From assembly GCA_023459355.1 (NCBI GenBank), contig JAEWUM010000018.1:1-64000 (forward strand): DNA of 64,000 bases. Reading direction: 5' to 3'. Below are positions 42,831-51,442 of the stretch, one piece after another. This DNA is from Bacteroidota bacterium. Lineage in GTDB: Bacteria > Bacteroidota > Bacteroidia > Bacteroidales > Paludibacteraceae. Every line of letters begins with the position of its first letter. Position 1 is the stretch's first letter. The notes beneath the pieces were generated by a model. It was not told the origin of the DNA. It searched no databases and was given only the letters and a program-made list of their open reading frames with translations. The translations under genes and the position numbers were made by a program.

Positions 42831-43549
42831 TCTTCAGTTCCTCCATTCGTTGAGATTTGCAAATACTTTTCATACTGACCGATGCAATTCATCAGCATGG
42901 TTTCTACCCCTTTACTGGTAATGGTTCCACCCGAAATACCATCCACATAATCCGATTCGTCGGTGGTTTGTCCGGGTTTCATGATGGCAACAGACACAAA
43001 TTCCTGTTTATCATTCATAATCTTCTTTCCCACAAACTGCTGTTGAAATGCAGGATACACAATTTCAGCACCCAGTCCCGGCGTTTCACTCGCGTGAGAG
43101 AAATAAGTACCATAAATTGTGTTCTTGTCCTCATCCAGCGCTACATAACCCCAGATAGGTCCCCATAGACCGGATCCAAAAAGCGAAATGATGTATTTAG
43201 TCTTACCATCGACATTGGCTATGTAAAGCGGCAGTGCTCTGTCCTCCAGTTTTTCAGCCAGTTCTTTCTTTATCACGATATCAAAAGCCTCAACTTTAGG
43301 ATTCTCAATCACTTCAGCATTGGTATTGATTACAACTTCATCTACGATATACTGATTGTACAAGGCGTTCACATCCTGATCTTTCGTATCAATATTCAAA
43401 GAAGTCAGAATTTGTTTTTTCTTGTCAAGCTCCACATTGGTTGTTTGCGTCTCTTTCAGCGAACCGGAAACAAACGCCAGCACCAGTGCCACCACCACGA
43501 CCATGACCGTGGCAAAAATCATTGTATAACTATTACTATTCGTATTCAT
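42827..43549 (-). CDS. nqrC: Na+-NQR subunit C
   Basis: The 240-residue protein has one membrane anchor (residues 9-28) and a periplasmic FMN-binding domain. The flavinylation site is SGGT with Thr209 as the likely FMN attachment residue. Attachment needs an ApbE flavin transferase, which is not in this window. Confidence 0.95.
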   Translation of the reverse strand: MNTNSNSYTMIFATVMVVVVALVLAFVSGSLKETQTTNVELDKKKQILTSLNIDTKDQDVNALYNQYIVDEVVINTNAEVIENPKVEAFDIVIKKELAEKLEDRALPLYIANVDGKTKYIISLFGSGLWGPIWGYVALDEDKNTIYGTYFSHASETPGLGAEIVYPAFQQQFVGKKIMNDKQEFVSVAIMKPGQTTDESDYVDGISGGTITSKGVETMLMNCIGQYEKYLQISTNGGTEE

Positions 43550-43563
43550 CTTTTCTCCTCCTA

Positions 43564-44778
43564 TTATTTTTGAGTCGTGGCTCTTTTCAGACGTTTTTTG
43601 ATATTTGCATCCACCACGTAATAGTCAATCAGCGGAGCAAAGATATTCATGAACAGGATGGCAAGCATCATACCTTCGGGATACCCTGGATTCAGTACAC
43701 GGATGATAATGGCGAGTGCACCGATTAAGAAGCCGTAAATCCATTTTCCGTTCTCGGTACGGGCGGCAGTAACCGGGTCGGTTGCCATAAATACCGCTCC
43801 AAAAGCAAAACCACCATACACAAGGTGATTATACCAGGGGAAATGAGCAATTGCCGTATCGGGACCGAAGTTATTGAACACCAAAGCCATCAGCGCGCCA
43901 CCGGTAAATACCGACAGCATCACTTTCCAGCTGGCAATGCCTGTGAACAAAATAAGTGCAGCGCCTAACAAAATCGCCAAAGTAGAAGTTTCACCTATAG
44001 AACCCGGAATCAACCCCAGGAATCCATCCCAGAAACCAATCGGATTACCGACGATATCTGTCAGTTGAGCATTTGATGTTGTCGAAGTTGCCACTTCACC
44101 AAGCACCGTTGCTCCGGAGTAACTATCCACGGGTGTACCGCCACCCAGTCCGAATGTGGTACCTGTACGAACCCATACCGTATCGCCCGACATATAAGTA
44201 GGATAAGCAAAGAACAGGAAAGCACGGGCTACCAGGGCCACGTTGAATATATTCATCCCGGTGCCGCCGAAAACCTCCTTGGCAAAGATTACCGAGAAAG
44301 CAGTAGCTACCGCAATCATCCACAGCGGAGTATCCACAGGAACGATCAGCGGAATAAGCATACCCGAAACCAGAAAACCTTCCTGAATTTCATGTCCTTT
44401 AATCTGGGCTACAACAAATTCAATTCCGAGTCCGACCAAATAGGAAACCACCACGATGGGCAACACGGCTAAAGCACCGAACAGAAAAGTATCCCAGAAA
44501 CCGGCAGCTTCTCCGATAGCAAGGTAATGTTGGTAACCCACGTTAAACATACCGAACAACAGAGCAGGTATCAGGGCCACCACCACCATGATCATCGTTC
44601 TTTTGGAGTCAATGGCATCGTGAATGTGCGTACCGTTTTTCGAAGTTGTATTCGGAACGAACAGGAAGGTTTCAAAACCATCAAAAACCGAATGAAGCTT
44701 TTCAAGCTTTCCGCCTTTCATGAAGTGCGGCTTCAGTTTATCTACATATTTTCTTAATTTATTCCTCATATTATTCAA
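43564..44778 (-). CDS. nqrB: Na+-NQR subunit B
   Basis: The 404-residue polytopic membrane protein has covalent FMN site SGAT (Thr224). It begins MNNMRNKLRKYVDKLKPHF, like other NqrB proteins, and forms the sodium channel part of the pump. It overlaps nqrA by 8 bp. Confidence 0.96.
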   Translation of the reverse strand: MNNMRNKLRKYVDKLKPHFMKGGKLEKLHSVFDGFETFLFVPNTTSKNGTHIHDAIDSKRTMIMVVVALIPALLFGMFNVGYQHYLAIGEAAGFWDTFLFGALAVLPIVVVSYLVGLGIEFVVAQIKGHEIQEGFLVSGMLIPLIVPVDTPLWMIAVATAFSVIFAKEVFGGTGMNIFNVALVARAFLFFAYPTYMSGDTVWVRTGTTFGLGGGTPVDSYSGATVLGEVATSTTSNAQLTDIVGNPIGFWDGFLGLIPGSIGETSTLAILLGAALILFTGIASWKVMLSVFTGGALMALVFNNFGPDTAIAHFPWYNHLVYGGFAFGAVFMATDPVTAARTENGKWIYGFLIGALAIIIRVLNPGYPEGMMLAILFMNIFAPLIDYYVVDANIKKRLKRATTQK

Positions 44779-46147
44779 GTTCTTTTTTCATATAATCCAA
44801 TGCATTGCGTACAATCTGTTGCAATGGTAATTTTGAAGTACACACAAATTCGCATAAAGCAACATCTTCAGGTGCAATCTCATAAGCACCTAATGCTTCC
44901 ATCTTATCCAAATTATTTGTAATCATAGCTTTGAATAAGAATTCCGGGTAAATATCCATGGGTAACACCTTATCATACTCTCCCGACATAATGATGGCGC
45001 GACGGCCACCCATCAAACGGGCATCCCACTTGTATTTCATGTTGCCAAACAGGCGGCGCATCAGTTTCGTTTCAAAAATGAAAGTAAAGTAAGTACGGCT
45101 CATGCTGAACTTTCTGAACCGGGGCATCCCCCATCCTATCAGTTCATGTACATTATTTCCGTCTTCCAGCACGGTAATTTGTGTTGCATACGGATCAATC
45201 CAACCATTCCCTTTCACCTGAATTCCTGTGAGCACATTACCGCTGATAAAACGGTGACATACATTTCCGGTAATCCTGTTTCCTTGTAACAACGGCTCGA
45301 TATTAGCTCCCACTACAGTCTGATAATACTGGGGCGACCGCACATTCGGACCGGTCAGCGCAATCAAACGGGATAAATCCGCGATACCTTTATTAAACAA
45401 ACGACCTATAAACAGTACGTCCTGCGGATTGACCGTCCAAACTACCTCACCTTTATTAACCGGACTGACATGATTAATTTGAATGCCTACGTTCCCTACC
45501 GGATGCGATCCGTCGTATTCGGTAATAACTGCATTTTTAACTGTTGAGAAAGGAGACTTTTTACCATATCTTACTCCCAACTGCACAGTGGCAATTTTAG
45601 CAAGCGCATCAATTCCGGTCTGAAAATCGGCCATCTGCCCACTCATCACAAAATCATTGTTTGGAGCAAGCGGCGCTGTATCGAATGAGGAAATGAAAAT
45701 TGCCTTAGGAGTTTTGGTGGGATTGGCAATTACATCATAGGGACGTTGTTTGATGTATGCCCAAAGTCCGGATTGTTGCAGTAAACTGATGATTTCATCC
45801 GGTGTCGACTTTGCTAAATCCGGCTTATCAAATTGCTGATAAGTCATTTTTTCATCACTCTCGATGATGATACTGATGATTTTTCGCCGTTCACCCCGGA
45901 TGATTGATTTTATCGTTCCACTTACCGGTGAAACAAAATTCATCCCGGGAAATTGTTTTTCATAAAACACTGGAGAACCGGCATTGACTTCATCACCCTC
46001 CTTAACCAGTAACTTGGGTGTAATACCGTGATAATTATCCGGAATAAGGGCAAATTCTTTCGGAAGGGTCGATGTTCCGATGATTTCAATGGGCCTGCCA
46101 TTAATCGGAATATTCAAACCACGCTTAGTTTTAATCAGGTTTGCCAT
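44771..46147 (-). CDS. nqrA: Na+-NQR subunit A
   Basis: The 458-residue soluble subunit begins IKTKRGLNIPINGRP and carries the biotinyl-like N-terminal fold and the long domain that meets ubiquinone or menaquinone binding sites. It is the first gene of the nqr operon. A -7 match TATTTTTG is at 46261-46254 on the minus strand, without a clear -33. Confidence 0.96.
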   Translation of the reverse strand: MANLIKTKRGLNIPINGRPIEIIGTSTLPKEFALIPDNYHGITPKLLVKEGDEVNAGSPVFYEKQFPGMNFVSPVSGTIKSIIRGERRKIISIIIESDEKMTYQQFDKPDLAKSTPDEIISLLQQSGLWAYIKQRPYDVIANPTKTPKAIFISSFDTAPLAPNNDFVMSGQMADFQTGIDALAKIATVQLGVRYGKKSPFSTVKNAVITEYDGSHPVGNVGIQINHVSPVNKGEVVWTVNPQDVLFIGRLFNKGIADLSRLIALTGPNVRSPQYYQTVVGANIEPLLQGNRITGNVCHRFISGNVLTGIQVKGNGWIDPYATQITVLEDGNNVHELIGWGMPRFRKFSMSRTYFTFIFETKLMRRLFGNMKYKWDARLMGGRRAIIMSGEYDKVLPMDIYPEFLFKAMITNNLDKMEALGAYEIAPEDVALCEFVCTSKLPLQQIVRNALDYMKKELE

Positions 46148-46481
46148 TTTATATAATTGTTTGTTATTTATACCTCATTCGCGCTTGTCCGGCTGCCTTA
46201 TCAATGAGAAACAAGTAAAAACAGCGCAGAAGCATGCATTTGAAAAAACGCTGCAAAAATACAACTTTTTCAGCGTATATCTACTATAAATACCGAAAAA
46301 TTTCAGCAATTTACAAACAGCTGATTTTCTTAACATTAAACTAACAAACAAAGAGCCTTTTTGTTTGTTTTCAGATTATTTTAACGCTTTTGATGTTAAA
46401 ATCCTACTATTTTAATAGCATTCAGTCTGAAATAAATCTACTTCAAACAATTTTTAATATATTTGCGCGTTCAACTGAATT
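46148..46481. other. Divergent nqr / T9SS plug intergenic region
   Basis: The region holds the nqrA leader, a perfect 10-bp hairpin AACAAACAAA / TTTGTTTGTT (46343-46369), and a plus-strand -7 match TATATTTG (46458-46465) before the plug gene. No RNA gene or open frame is convincing. Confidence 0.55.
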
Positions 46482-47732
46482 ATGATGAAGCATTATTATA
46501 TATCAATCTTGATTTTCTTTACTGTTCTCGGGTATGCATCAACACCCTACAGAACCCGCATATTGACACCATCCATCAAAACACTTCAGGTTGCGGTTGA
46601 AAATGAGAATAACAGCCTCCCCATCCTTGAACTCAACGACACCCGCAAAATTGAAATCCGTTTCGATGAAATGTCGCATGAAACAAAGAATTACAGCTAT
46701 AAAGTTTTACACTGCAACGCCGACTGGACACTTTCCGACATCACCACCAACGAATATCTGAGCGGATATACGAATGGATACATCACTGACTATCAGCATT
46801 CGGTTAATACCCATTATCTGTATACACATTATCGGCTGAACCTGCCCAATGATGAGATGCAATTTAAAATTTCGGGAAATTATGTTATTCTAATTTACGA
46901 AGACAATCAGCAGGATAAACCGGTTGCGCAGGCATGTTATTCAATTGTGGAACCAAAAGTAAGTATTACCCCTACCATCCGGGCCAACACAGACATCGAA
47001 ATCAACGGAAGATACCAGCAGCTTGACTTCGATATTGCATTGAACGGGTATTATGTCCGCGATCCGATGACTGAAATTAAAACCATGGTACGGCAAAACA
47101 ACCGGCTCGACAACGAGGTGCAAAATATCACACCCAATTATGTAAGCAATTCCAAACTCACCTACATCAATAATAAATCCCTGATATTTGAAGGTGGAAA
47201 CGAATACCACAACTTCGACATTTCGTCTGTATATGCCGTTGGAAGAGGAGTCGACCGAATCGCGTTTAACGGGAACTATTACGAAGCAGCTCTTTTCCCT
47301 GATAAAATCCAGCGTGGTAATTACCTGCACGATTTTGACGTAAACGGCCGATTCATTATCAACAACCAGGATGCTTTCGGAGATGTACACACAGAGTCGG
47401 ATTACATTCGAGTACAGGTAACCCTGCCAACACAACGCCCGTTTTTCGACGGACAACTTTACCTGGGCGGTGAGTTTAATTACAATCTGACAGATCAAAA
47501 CTCGGTGATGCGTTACGACAACGAACTCGCGGCATATACCCAAACGCTTTTGCTTAAACAGGGTGGCTACAACTACCAATACTGGTTCATTCCCAAAGGA
47601 GCAACCAAAGCAACCGTTCAGCGGGTGGATGGCTCCTACTGGCAAACAAAAAACGAATATACCATCTACGTGTACCACCGCGAATGGGGGGCGAGGTATG
47701 ATAAATTGGTGGGAGTTAATTTTAGCGAATAG
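46482..47732 (+). CDS. Type IX secretion system plug protein (DUF5103)
   Basis: The 416-residue exported protein has a signal peptide (about 1-19, cut near GYAST). It matches the DUF5103 family, represented by the Plug protein found bound to the SprA translocon of Flavobacterium johnsoniae. Typical pieces are YKVLHCNADWTLSDI, YLSGYTNGYITDY, YVILIYEDNQQDKP and the C-terminal YTIYVYHREWGARYDKLVG. It should close the periplasmic side of SprA. It stands alone here, with no other T9SS gene in the window. The stop codon lies within an AGCGAAT heptad tract. Confidence 0.85.
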   Translation: MMKHYYISILIFFTVLGYASTPYRTRILTPSIKTLQVAVENENNSLPILELNDTRKIEIRFDEMSHETKNYSYKVLHCNADWTLSDITTNEYLSGYTNGYITDYQHSVNTHYLYTHYRLNLPNDEMQFKISGNYVILIYEDNQQDKPVAQACYSIVEPKVSITPTIRANTDIEINGRYQQLDFDIALNGYYVRDPMTEIKTMVRQNNRLDNEVQNITPNYVSNSKLTYINNKSLIFEGGNEYHNFDISSVYAVGRGVDRIAFNGNYYEAALFPDKIQRGNYLHDFDVNGRFIINNQDAFGDVHTESDYIRVQVTLPTQRPFFDGQLYLGGEFNYNLTDQNSVMRYDNELAAYTQTLLLKQGGYNYQYWFIPKGATKATVQRVDGSYWQTKNEYTIYVYHREWGARYDKLVGVNFSE

Positions 47733-47815
47733 CGAATAACTAATAGTGAGTAGTGGTGACTGGTGACTGGTGACTGGTGACTGGAGACTGGAGACCGGAG
47801 ACCGGAGACTGATGA
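47722..47815. repeat. Mixed heptad tract (AGCGAAT, then TGACTGG, then AGACCGG)
   Basis: The units change gradually along the tract: AGCGAAT, TAGTGAG, TGACTGG (four in a row), AGACTGG, AGACCGG and AGACTGA. It begins inside the last codons of the plug gene and ends at the start codon of the radical SAM gene. Confidence 0.85.
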
Positions 47816-48783
47816 CACAAAAAAACAATGGAGTGAAAAGATACAACAATTACAAAGATATTTTACGGCAAATATTCAACAATAGGGTACAGAAGGTATC
47901 AATCAATGCTGGTTTTACTTGTCCGAACCGCGATGGCAGTAAAGGCAGAGGGGGCTGTACCTATTGCAACAACCAGACTTTTGTCCCGGGATACTGTCAC
48001 CCCGTTAAAACCATCACGCAACAAATTGACGAAGGCATTTCTTTCTTTCTGAAAAAAGAAAAATATCAGTACCAGGCTTATCTGGCTTATTTTCAATCTT
48101 ACACCAACACCTACGACAGTCTCGACAAACTGACATCCATTTACGAAGAAGCATTGAGGCATCCCCGTATTCAGGGCATCGTTGTAGGCACCCGTCCCGA
48201 TTGTGTAAACGATGAGATTCTGGATTATTTCGAAGCGCTTTCGAAAAAAACGTATGTGATGATTGAATACGGAATCGAATCAACGAACGATAAAACACTC
48301 GAATTCATCAACCGGGGTCATGATTACCAGTGTGCGATTGACGCTATTAACGCAACTGCCGGAAGAGGAATCTACACGGCGGCTCATCTTATATTAGGCT
48401 TGCCCGGCGAAGACAGGGAAACGATACTTTCGCATGCCGACCGGATGAATGAGTTACCCTTATCTGCACTAAAACTGCATCAGCTGCAATTAGTCAAAGG
48501 CACCATCATGGCAAAACAGGCAGTAACAAATCCGGAATGGTTCAGTTTTTTCACTGCTGACGAATACATCGACCTGACGGTTGACTTTCTGGAAAGACTA
48601 TCACCTGAAATTGCGGTAGAGCGCTTTGTATCCCAGTCACCGAAAGAACTGCTAATTTCACCCGACTGGGGACTTAAAAACTTCGAATTTGTAGTGAAAG
48701 TCGAAAAAAGACTGGAGGAACGGGAGACCTGGCAGGGAAGGAAGAAAGCGGAAAGCGAAAAACTGAGAGCGGGAAGCGAATAG
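47812..48783 (+). CDS. YhcC-type radical SAM protein
   Basis: The 323-residue protein starts at the ATG at 47812; the longer frame reads through TGACTGG heptads. The radical SAM cluster cysteines are Cys37, Cys49 and Cys52 (FTCPNRDG, then GGCTYC), the spacing typical of the TIGR01212/YhcC family. YIEYGIESTNDKTL-like and HLILGLPGEDRETI segments follow. The biochemical role of YhcC is not settled. The last 15 or so residues (Lys/Glu/Arg-rich) are encoded by heptad repeats. Confidence 0.88.
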   Translation: MTQKNNGVKRYNNYKDILRQIFNNRVQKVSINAGFTCPNRDGSKGRGGCTYCNNQTFVPGYCHPVKTITQQIDEGISFFLKKEKYQYQAYLAYFQSYTNTYDSLDKLTSIYEEALRHPRIQGIVVGTRPDCVNDEILDYFEALSKKTYVMIEYGIESTNDKTLEFINRGHDYQCAIDAINATAGRGIYTAAHLILGLPGEDRETILSHADRMNELPLSALKLHQLQLVKGTIMAKQAVTNPEWFSFFTADEYIDLTVDFLERLSPEIAVERFVSQSPKELLISPDWGLKNFEFVVKVEKRLEERETWQGRKKAESEKLRAGSE

Positions 48784-48800
48784 TGAATAACGAATAATTG
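48742..48800. repeat. Heptad tract over the radical SAM 3' end
   Basis: AAAGCGG/AAAGCGA/GAGCGGG heptads run from about 48742 through the stop codon (48781-48783) and end in AACGAATAAT. Confidence 0.8.
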
Positions 48801-48821
48801 GGAGCATTACATTAATAGGGT

Positions 48822-48984
48822 GGGGCTGTCTCAAAAGTATTTTCACGCGAGAAACAGCCAAGGTGTTTCAGAAGTGTTCAAATGCAAGGCGCTGAGATTG
48901 AGGGAGAGGGAGCGTACTGGAGTACGTGACCGAGCACTCATATCGAAAGCAACGCGGCAGTTGGGCGCTTATGAGACACCGTCT
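48822..48984. mobile_element. MITE-like element with CTGTCTCA ends
   Basis: The left end GGGGCTGTCTCAAAAGT and right end ATGAGACACCGTC are imperfect inverted repeats about 160 bp apart. The interior has a GCGTACT/AGTACGT palindrome and no open frame. GGCTGTCTCAAAA ends are common in transposons of the IS1182 type. The right end abuts the tRNA-Arg(CCG) promoter. Confidence 0.55.
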
Positions 48985-48987
48985 AGC

Positions 48988-49018
48988 TTTGATAAGTAAA
49001 AAAAAAAAACTACATTTG
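48988..49018 (+). promoter_or_regulatory. tRNA-Arg(CCG) promoter
   Basis: TTTG (48988-48991), 19-bp spacer, TACATTTG (49011-49018): a perfect match to the Bacteroidetes consensus, 17 bp before the tRNA and 4 bp after the MITE-like element. Confidence 0.75.
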
Positions 49019-49034
49019 CACCGCGAAAGCAACA

Positions 49035-49108
49035 GGCTCCGTAGTTCAGCTGTATAGAACGTCAGATTCCGGTTCTGAAGGTCGTGGGTTAGAATCCCGC
49101 CGGGGTCA
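49035..49108 (+). tRNA. tRNA-Arg (anticodon CCG) with altered elbow pair
   Basis: The cloverleaf is acceptor GGCTCCG/CGGGGTC with wobble pairs, D arm GTTC-AGCTGTATA-GAAC, anticodon arm TCAGA-TTCCGGT-TCTGA (anticodon CCG) and T arm GTGGG-TTAGAAT-CCCGC. Two near-universal bases differ: G19 is T (49053) and C56 is A (49091). These two pair with each other in the tRNA elbow, so the change keeps a Watson-Crick U19-A56 pair. The tRNA-Arg(UCU) at 35968 has the normal G19 and C56. Promoter and terminator both look intact. Confidence 0.9.
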
Positions 49109-49109
49109 C

Positions 49110-49148
49110 AAAACAGCCGGTCAATGTAATTACATTACCGGCTGTTTT
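49110..49148. terminator. Bidirectional terminator after tRNA-Arg(CCG)
   Basis: AAAACAGCCGGT (49110-49121) pairs with ACCGGCTGTTTT (49137-49148), with an inner ATGTAATTACAT palindrome. It follows the tRNA directly and lies 6 bp from the stop of the convergent PHP gene. Confidence 0.8.
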
Positions 49149-49154
49149 ATTCCT

Positions 49155-50243
49155 TTACCACAAAGACATTTCTACATTTTTATTCCCTTCAGTGTAACAA
49201 TTATTAAATGTTACAGCCTGATTTTGTTTTAAATTAAAACGTGAAATTTTTCCGGGGTAGAGCTTCACAAGCATATCTCCGTACGTAATTGTATATTCGA
49301 TATCAGAATGATTTGCTACTTCTATCGCACTTTTCTTATCATCTATTAAGCGTGTGGTAAGACTTGCCTTAATCAGGCTCTTTATCAAACTTTCGTCTCC
49401 AACTACATTATTAAAAAAGGTGGCCAGCGTACGACCGGCAAACAATGCTTCTCTGATTCCTGCTTCCGACTTTTCTTTAACAAAAACCAGGGTCATAGGT
49501 CTTGCATTCTTTTCCGGAGCATAGGTGGTATTAGTCAACTGATGCATATCGGTGTTGGCCATAACAGTCAACTTATACTCCTTCGCCCAATCAATCACCT
49601 TAGGGTACCAGGTTGAATGGTTGAAAACTTCAACGCCATGTATCAGATTTTGCGTGATTAATTGCTGATGAATATCATATAAGGTTGTTGAGTCATTAGG
49701 CCACCCGGGGTGATTCCAAAGTATAAAAGCGCCCTGACCGACTGCTTCTTTGATAGCATCTACCGGGTCGGCAACATCTAATTTATTAGCGTCTTTAACA
49801 AACAAGGCATTCAAATGCCCGATGGGTTTCTTTCTGGTTATTTCGGCGCCTTTAATCACGATAAAACCTATTTTTTTGCCATGTGCAACAGCCAGTTCAT
49901 TTGACTTATTATGATCTGCAATCACAAACTCCTTAAACGGGCGGTATTCGATATGGTCGGTAATAGCAATGGCATCCAGTCCGTTACTCCAGGCTTCATT
50001 TACGCGCAAGACCGGACTTACATGTCCATCTGAAAAAATAGTATGGGTATGAAAATCACATTTCATCGTTTTAAACCCCTCAATATCCGGAATTCGAATA
50101 ATTTCCCTGACATTTGCCATTTGACACTCAGGAAATTTAAAAACATCCTGATTCCGTTTTTGAGAAGACAGAACAACAGATAGTACAAGCAAAAAGCAAA
50201 GCGCAGAAAAGCGCGAAGAACTGAAAGAGTCGAATTTGTTCAT
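49155..50243 (-). CDS. Exported PHP-domain phosphoesterase
   Basis: The 362-residue protein has an N-terminal signal peptide (about 1-27, no lipobox Cys) and a PHP metal-dependent domain. Metal ligands are visible in DFHTHTIFSDG, AITDHIEYRP, KGAEIT, WNHPGW and NTDMHQ. It resembles the PHP-family Sb-PDE type of phosphodiesterase, though the substrate is unknown. It is a single gene on the minus strand; the next gene upstream (EamA) is 93 bp away in the same direction. Confidence 0.82.
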   Translation of the reverse strand: MNKFDSFSSSRFSALCFLLVLSVVLSSQKRNQDVFKFPECQMANVREIIRIPDIEGFKTMKCDFHTHTIFSDGHVSPVLRVNEAWSNGLDAIAITDHIEYRPFKEFVIADHNKSNELAVAHGKKIGFIVIKGAEITRKKPIGHLNALFVKDANKLDVADPVDAIKEAVGQGAFILWNHPGWPNDSTTLYDIHQQLITQNLIHGVEVFNHSTWYPKVIDWAKEYKLTVMANTDMHQLTNTTYAPEKNARPMTLVFVKEKSEAGIREALFAGRTLATFFNNVVGDESLIKSLIKASLTTRLIDDKKSAIEVANHSDIEYTITYGDMLVKLYPGKISRFNLKQNQAVTFNNCYTEGNKNVEMSLW

Positions 50244-50336
50244 GATAATGATTTAATGTATTTATTAACTACTCAAGCACAAAGATAAAATAAAAATCAG
50301 TATGCTTGTATCATTTATAATCACAGATAACTTCAA

Positions 50337-51254
50337 TCAATCAAAGAGCCTTGTTTCAACAGCTTGTTTCTTCTTCCTTTTAAAACTCAGGCTCCTGCTA
50401 TTCACAAGATAAATTCCAACAAGCACCACCGCGCCTCCCAGCAACTCCTTCACGGTCAACATCTCTCCCAGCACCGGCACAGAAAATATTGCCGTAAACA
50501 CCGTCTGACTGAGCAGACTTACCGAAGCAACAGCCGGAGAGATATGTCCGAGAGCCTGGTTGATGGTAAGCCACCCGACAACTTGCGGCACCAGGCCGAG
50601 AGCAATCAGCGCCAGCCAGCTTTTGGTTTCGAAACCGCTCATAGCAACACCCGAAACAAGACTGATGATTCCCAGGGTGATGGTACTGGTTATCATCGAA
50701 ATGGCAGTAAACGAAAAAGTATCTAATCCGGAACGTCCTTTTCTCACCGCCAACAAATAAGCGCCATAAAACATACTTGCCAGAATCGCGAGACCATTTC
50801 CCAAATTGAGATTTGTGCCGAAAATTTCTTTACTGCCGACAATAATCAACACACCGATAAGAGCAACAAATGTCCCGACCCAGAATAATTTCCCCGGCTT
50901 TTCTTTCATGAAAAACAAGGCACCCAGTCCCACCCAAACAGGCGCTAAATTAGCCAGCAAGGTCGAAACCGATGCTTTTGAAAGCATGATGGAAGTATTC
51001 CATAAGGCGATATCCGAAGCAAACAAAACACCGCAAATAACTGCTATGCCCACTCCCCGCCTGTCTTTCACCGGTTTTTTATAATACAACCAAACAGGGA
51101 TAATGGCAAGTGTTCCGAAGAATAAACGATAGAAACCGGACGCAACACCGCTTACATCAGCTATTTTCACAAAAATGGCCGACCAGGATATGCAAATAAT
51201 GCCGGTAAGTAATAAAAGATAGTTTTTCAGGCCTGCGCCTGTTGATGTAGTCAT
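50337..51254 (-). CDS. EamA/DMT-family transporter
   Basis: The 305-residue protein has ten membrane segments in two EamA repeats (LLTGIICISWSAIFVKIADV and NGLAILASMFYGAYLLAVRKG). Drug/metabolite transporter family members export amino acids, nucleotides or other metabolites, and the substrate cannot be told from sequence. The C-terminus is basic (FKRKKKQ). Confidence 0.87.
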   Translation of the reverse strand: MTTSTGAGLKNYLLLLTGIICISWSAIFVKIADVSGVASGFYRLFFGTLAIIPVWLYYKKPVKDRRGVGIAVICGVLFASDIALWNTSIMLSKASVSTLLANLAPVWVGLGALFFMKEKPGKLFWVGTFVALIGVLIIVGSKEIFGTNLNLGNGLAILASMFYGAYLLAVRKGRSGLDTFSFTAISMITSTITLGIISLVSGVAMSGFETKSWLALIALGLVPQVVGWLTINQALGHISPAVASVSLLSQTVFTAIFSVPVLGEMLTVKELLGGAVVLVGIYLVNSRSLSFKRKKKQAVETRLFD

Positions 51255-51442
51255 GAAATTTTATTGAAATAAATGCTGATTTACTTTTTTCCGGACAATA
51301 GCCACGGAAAACCCCGCAAAAGTACTGATTTTTGAAGAAAGTAAAAATACAGATTTAAAATAGTTGCAACCAACGTATTTTACAATTACTGAAATAAAAC
51401 TTCTGCAAAAAAACACTACATTTGCAATTCAATTATTTCATC

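Noticed and set aside
47770..47811. N-terminal extension of the radical SAM protein
   Set aside because: It is a reading of TGACTGG heptads; nearly the same residues (MTGDWRLETGD) appear before DUF4827 from the same repeat, so it reflects repeat DNA and not protein homology.
46941..47849. Long minus-strand open frame of about 300 codons
   Set aside because: It is antisense to the well-supported T9SS plug gene and runs through the heptad tract; its translation has no recognisable domain.
49035..49108. Pseudo-tRNA reading of the Arg(CCG) gene
   Set aside because: All stems pair, promoter and terminator are intact, and the two odd bases change together so that they still pair.
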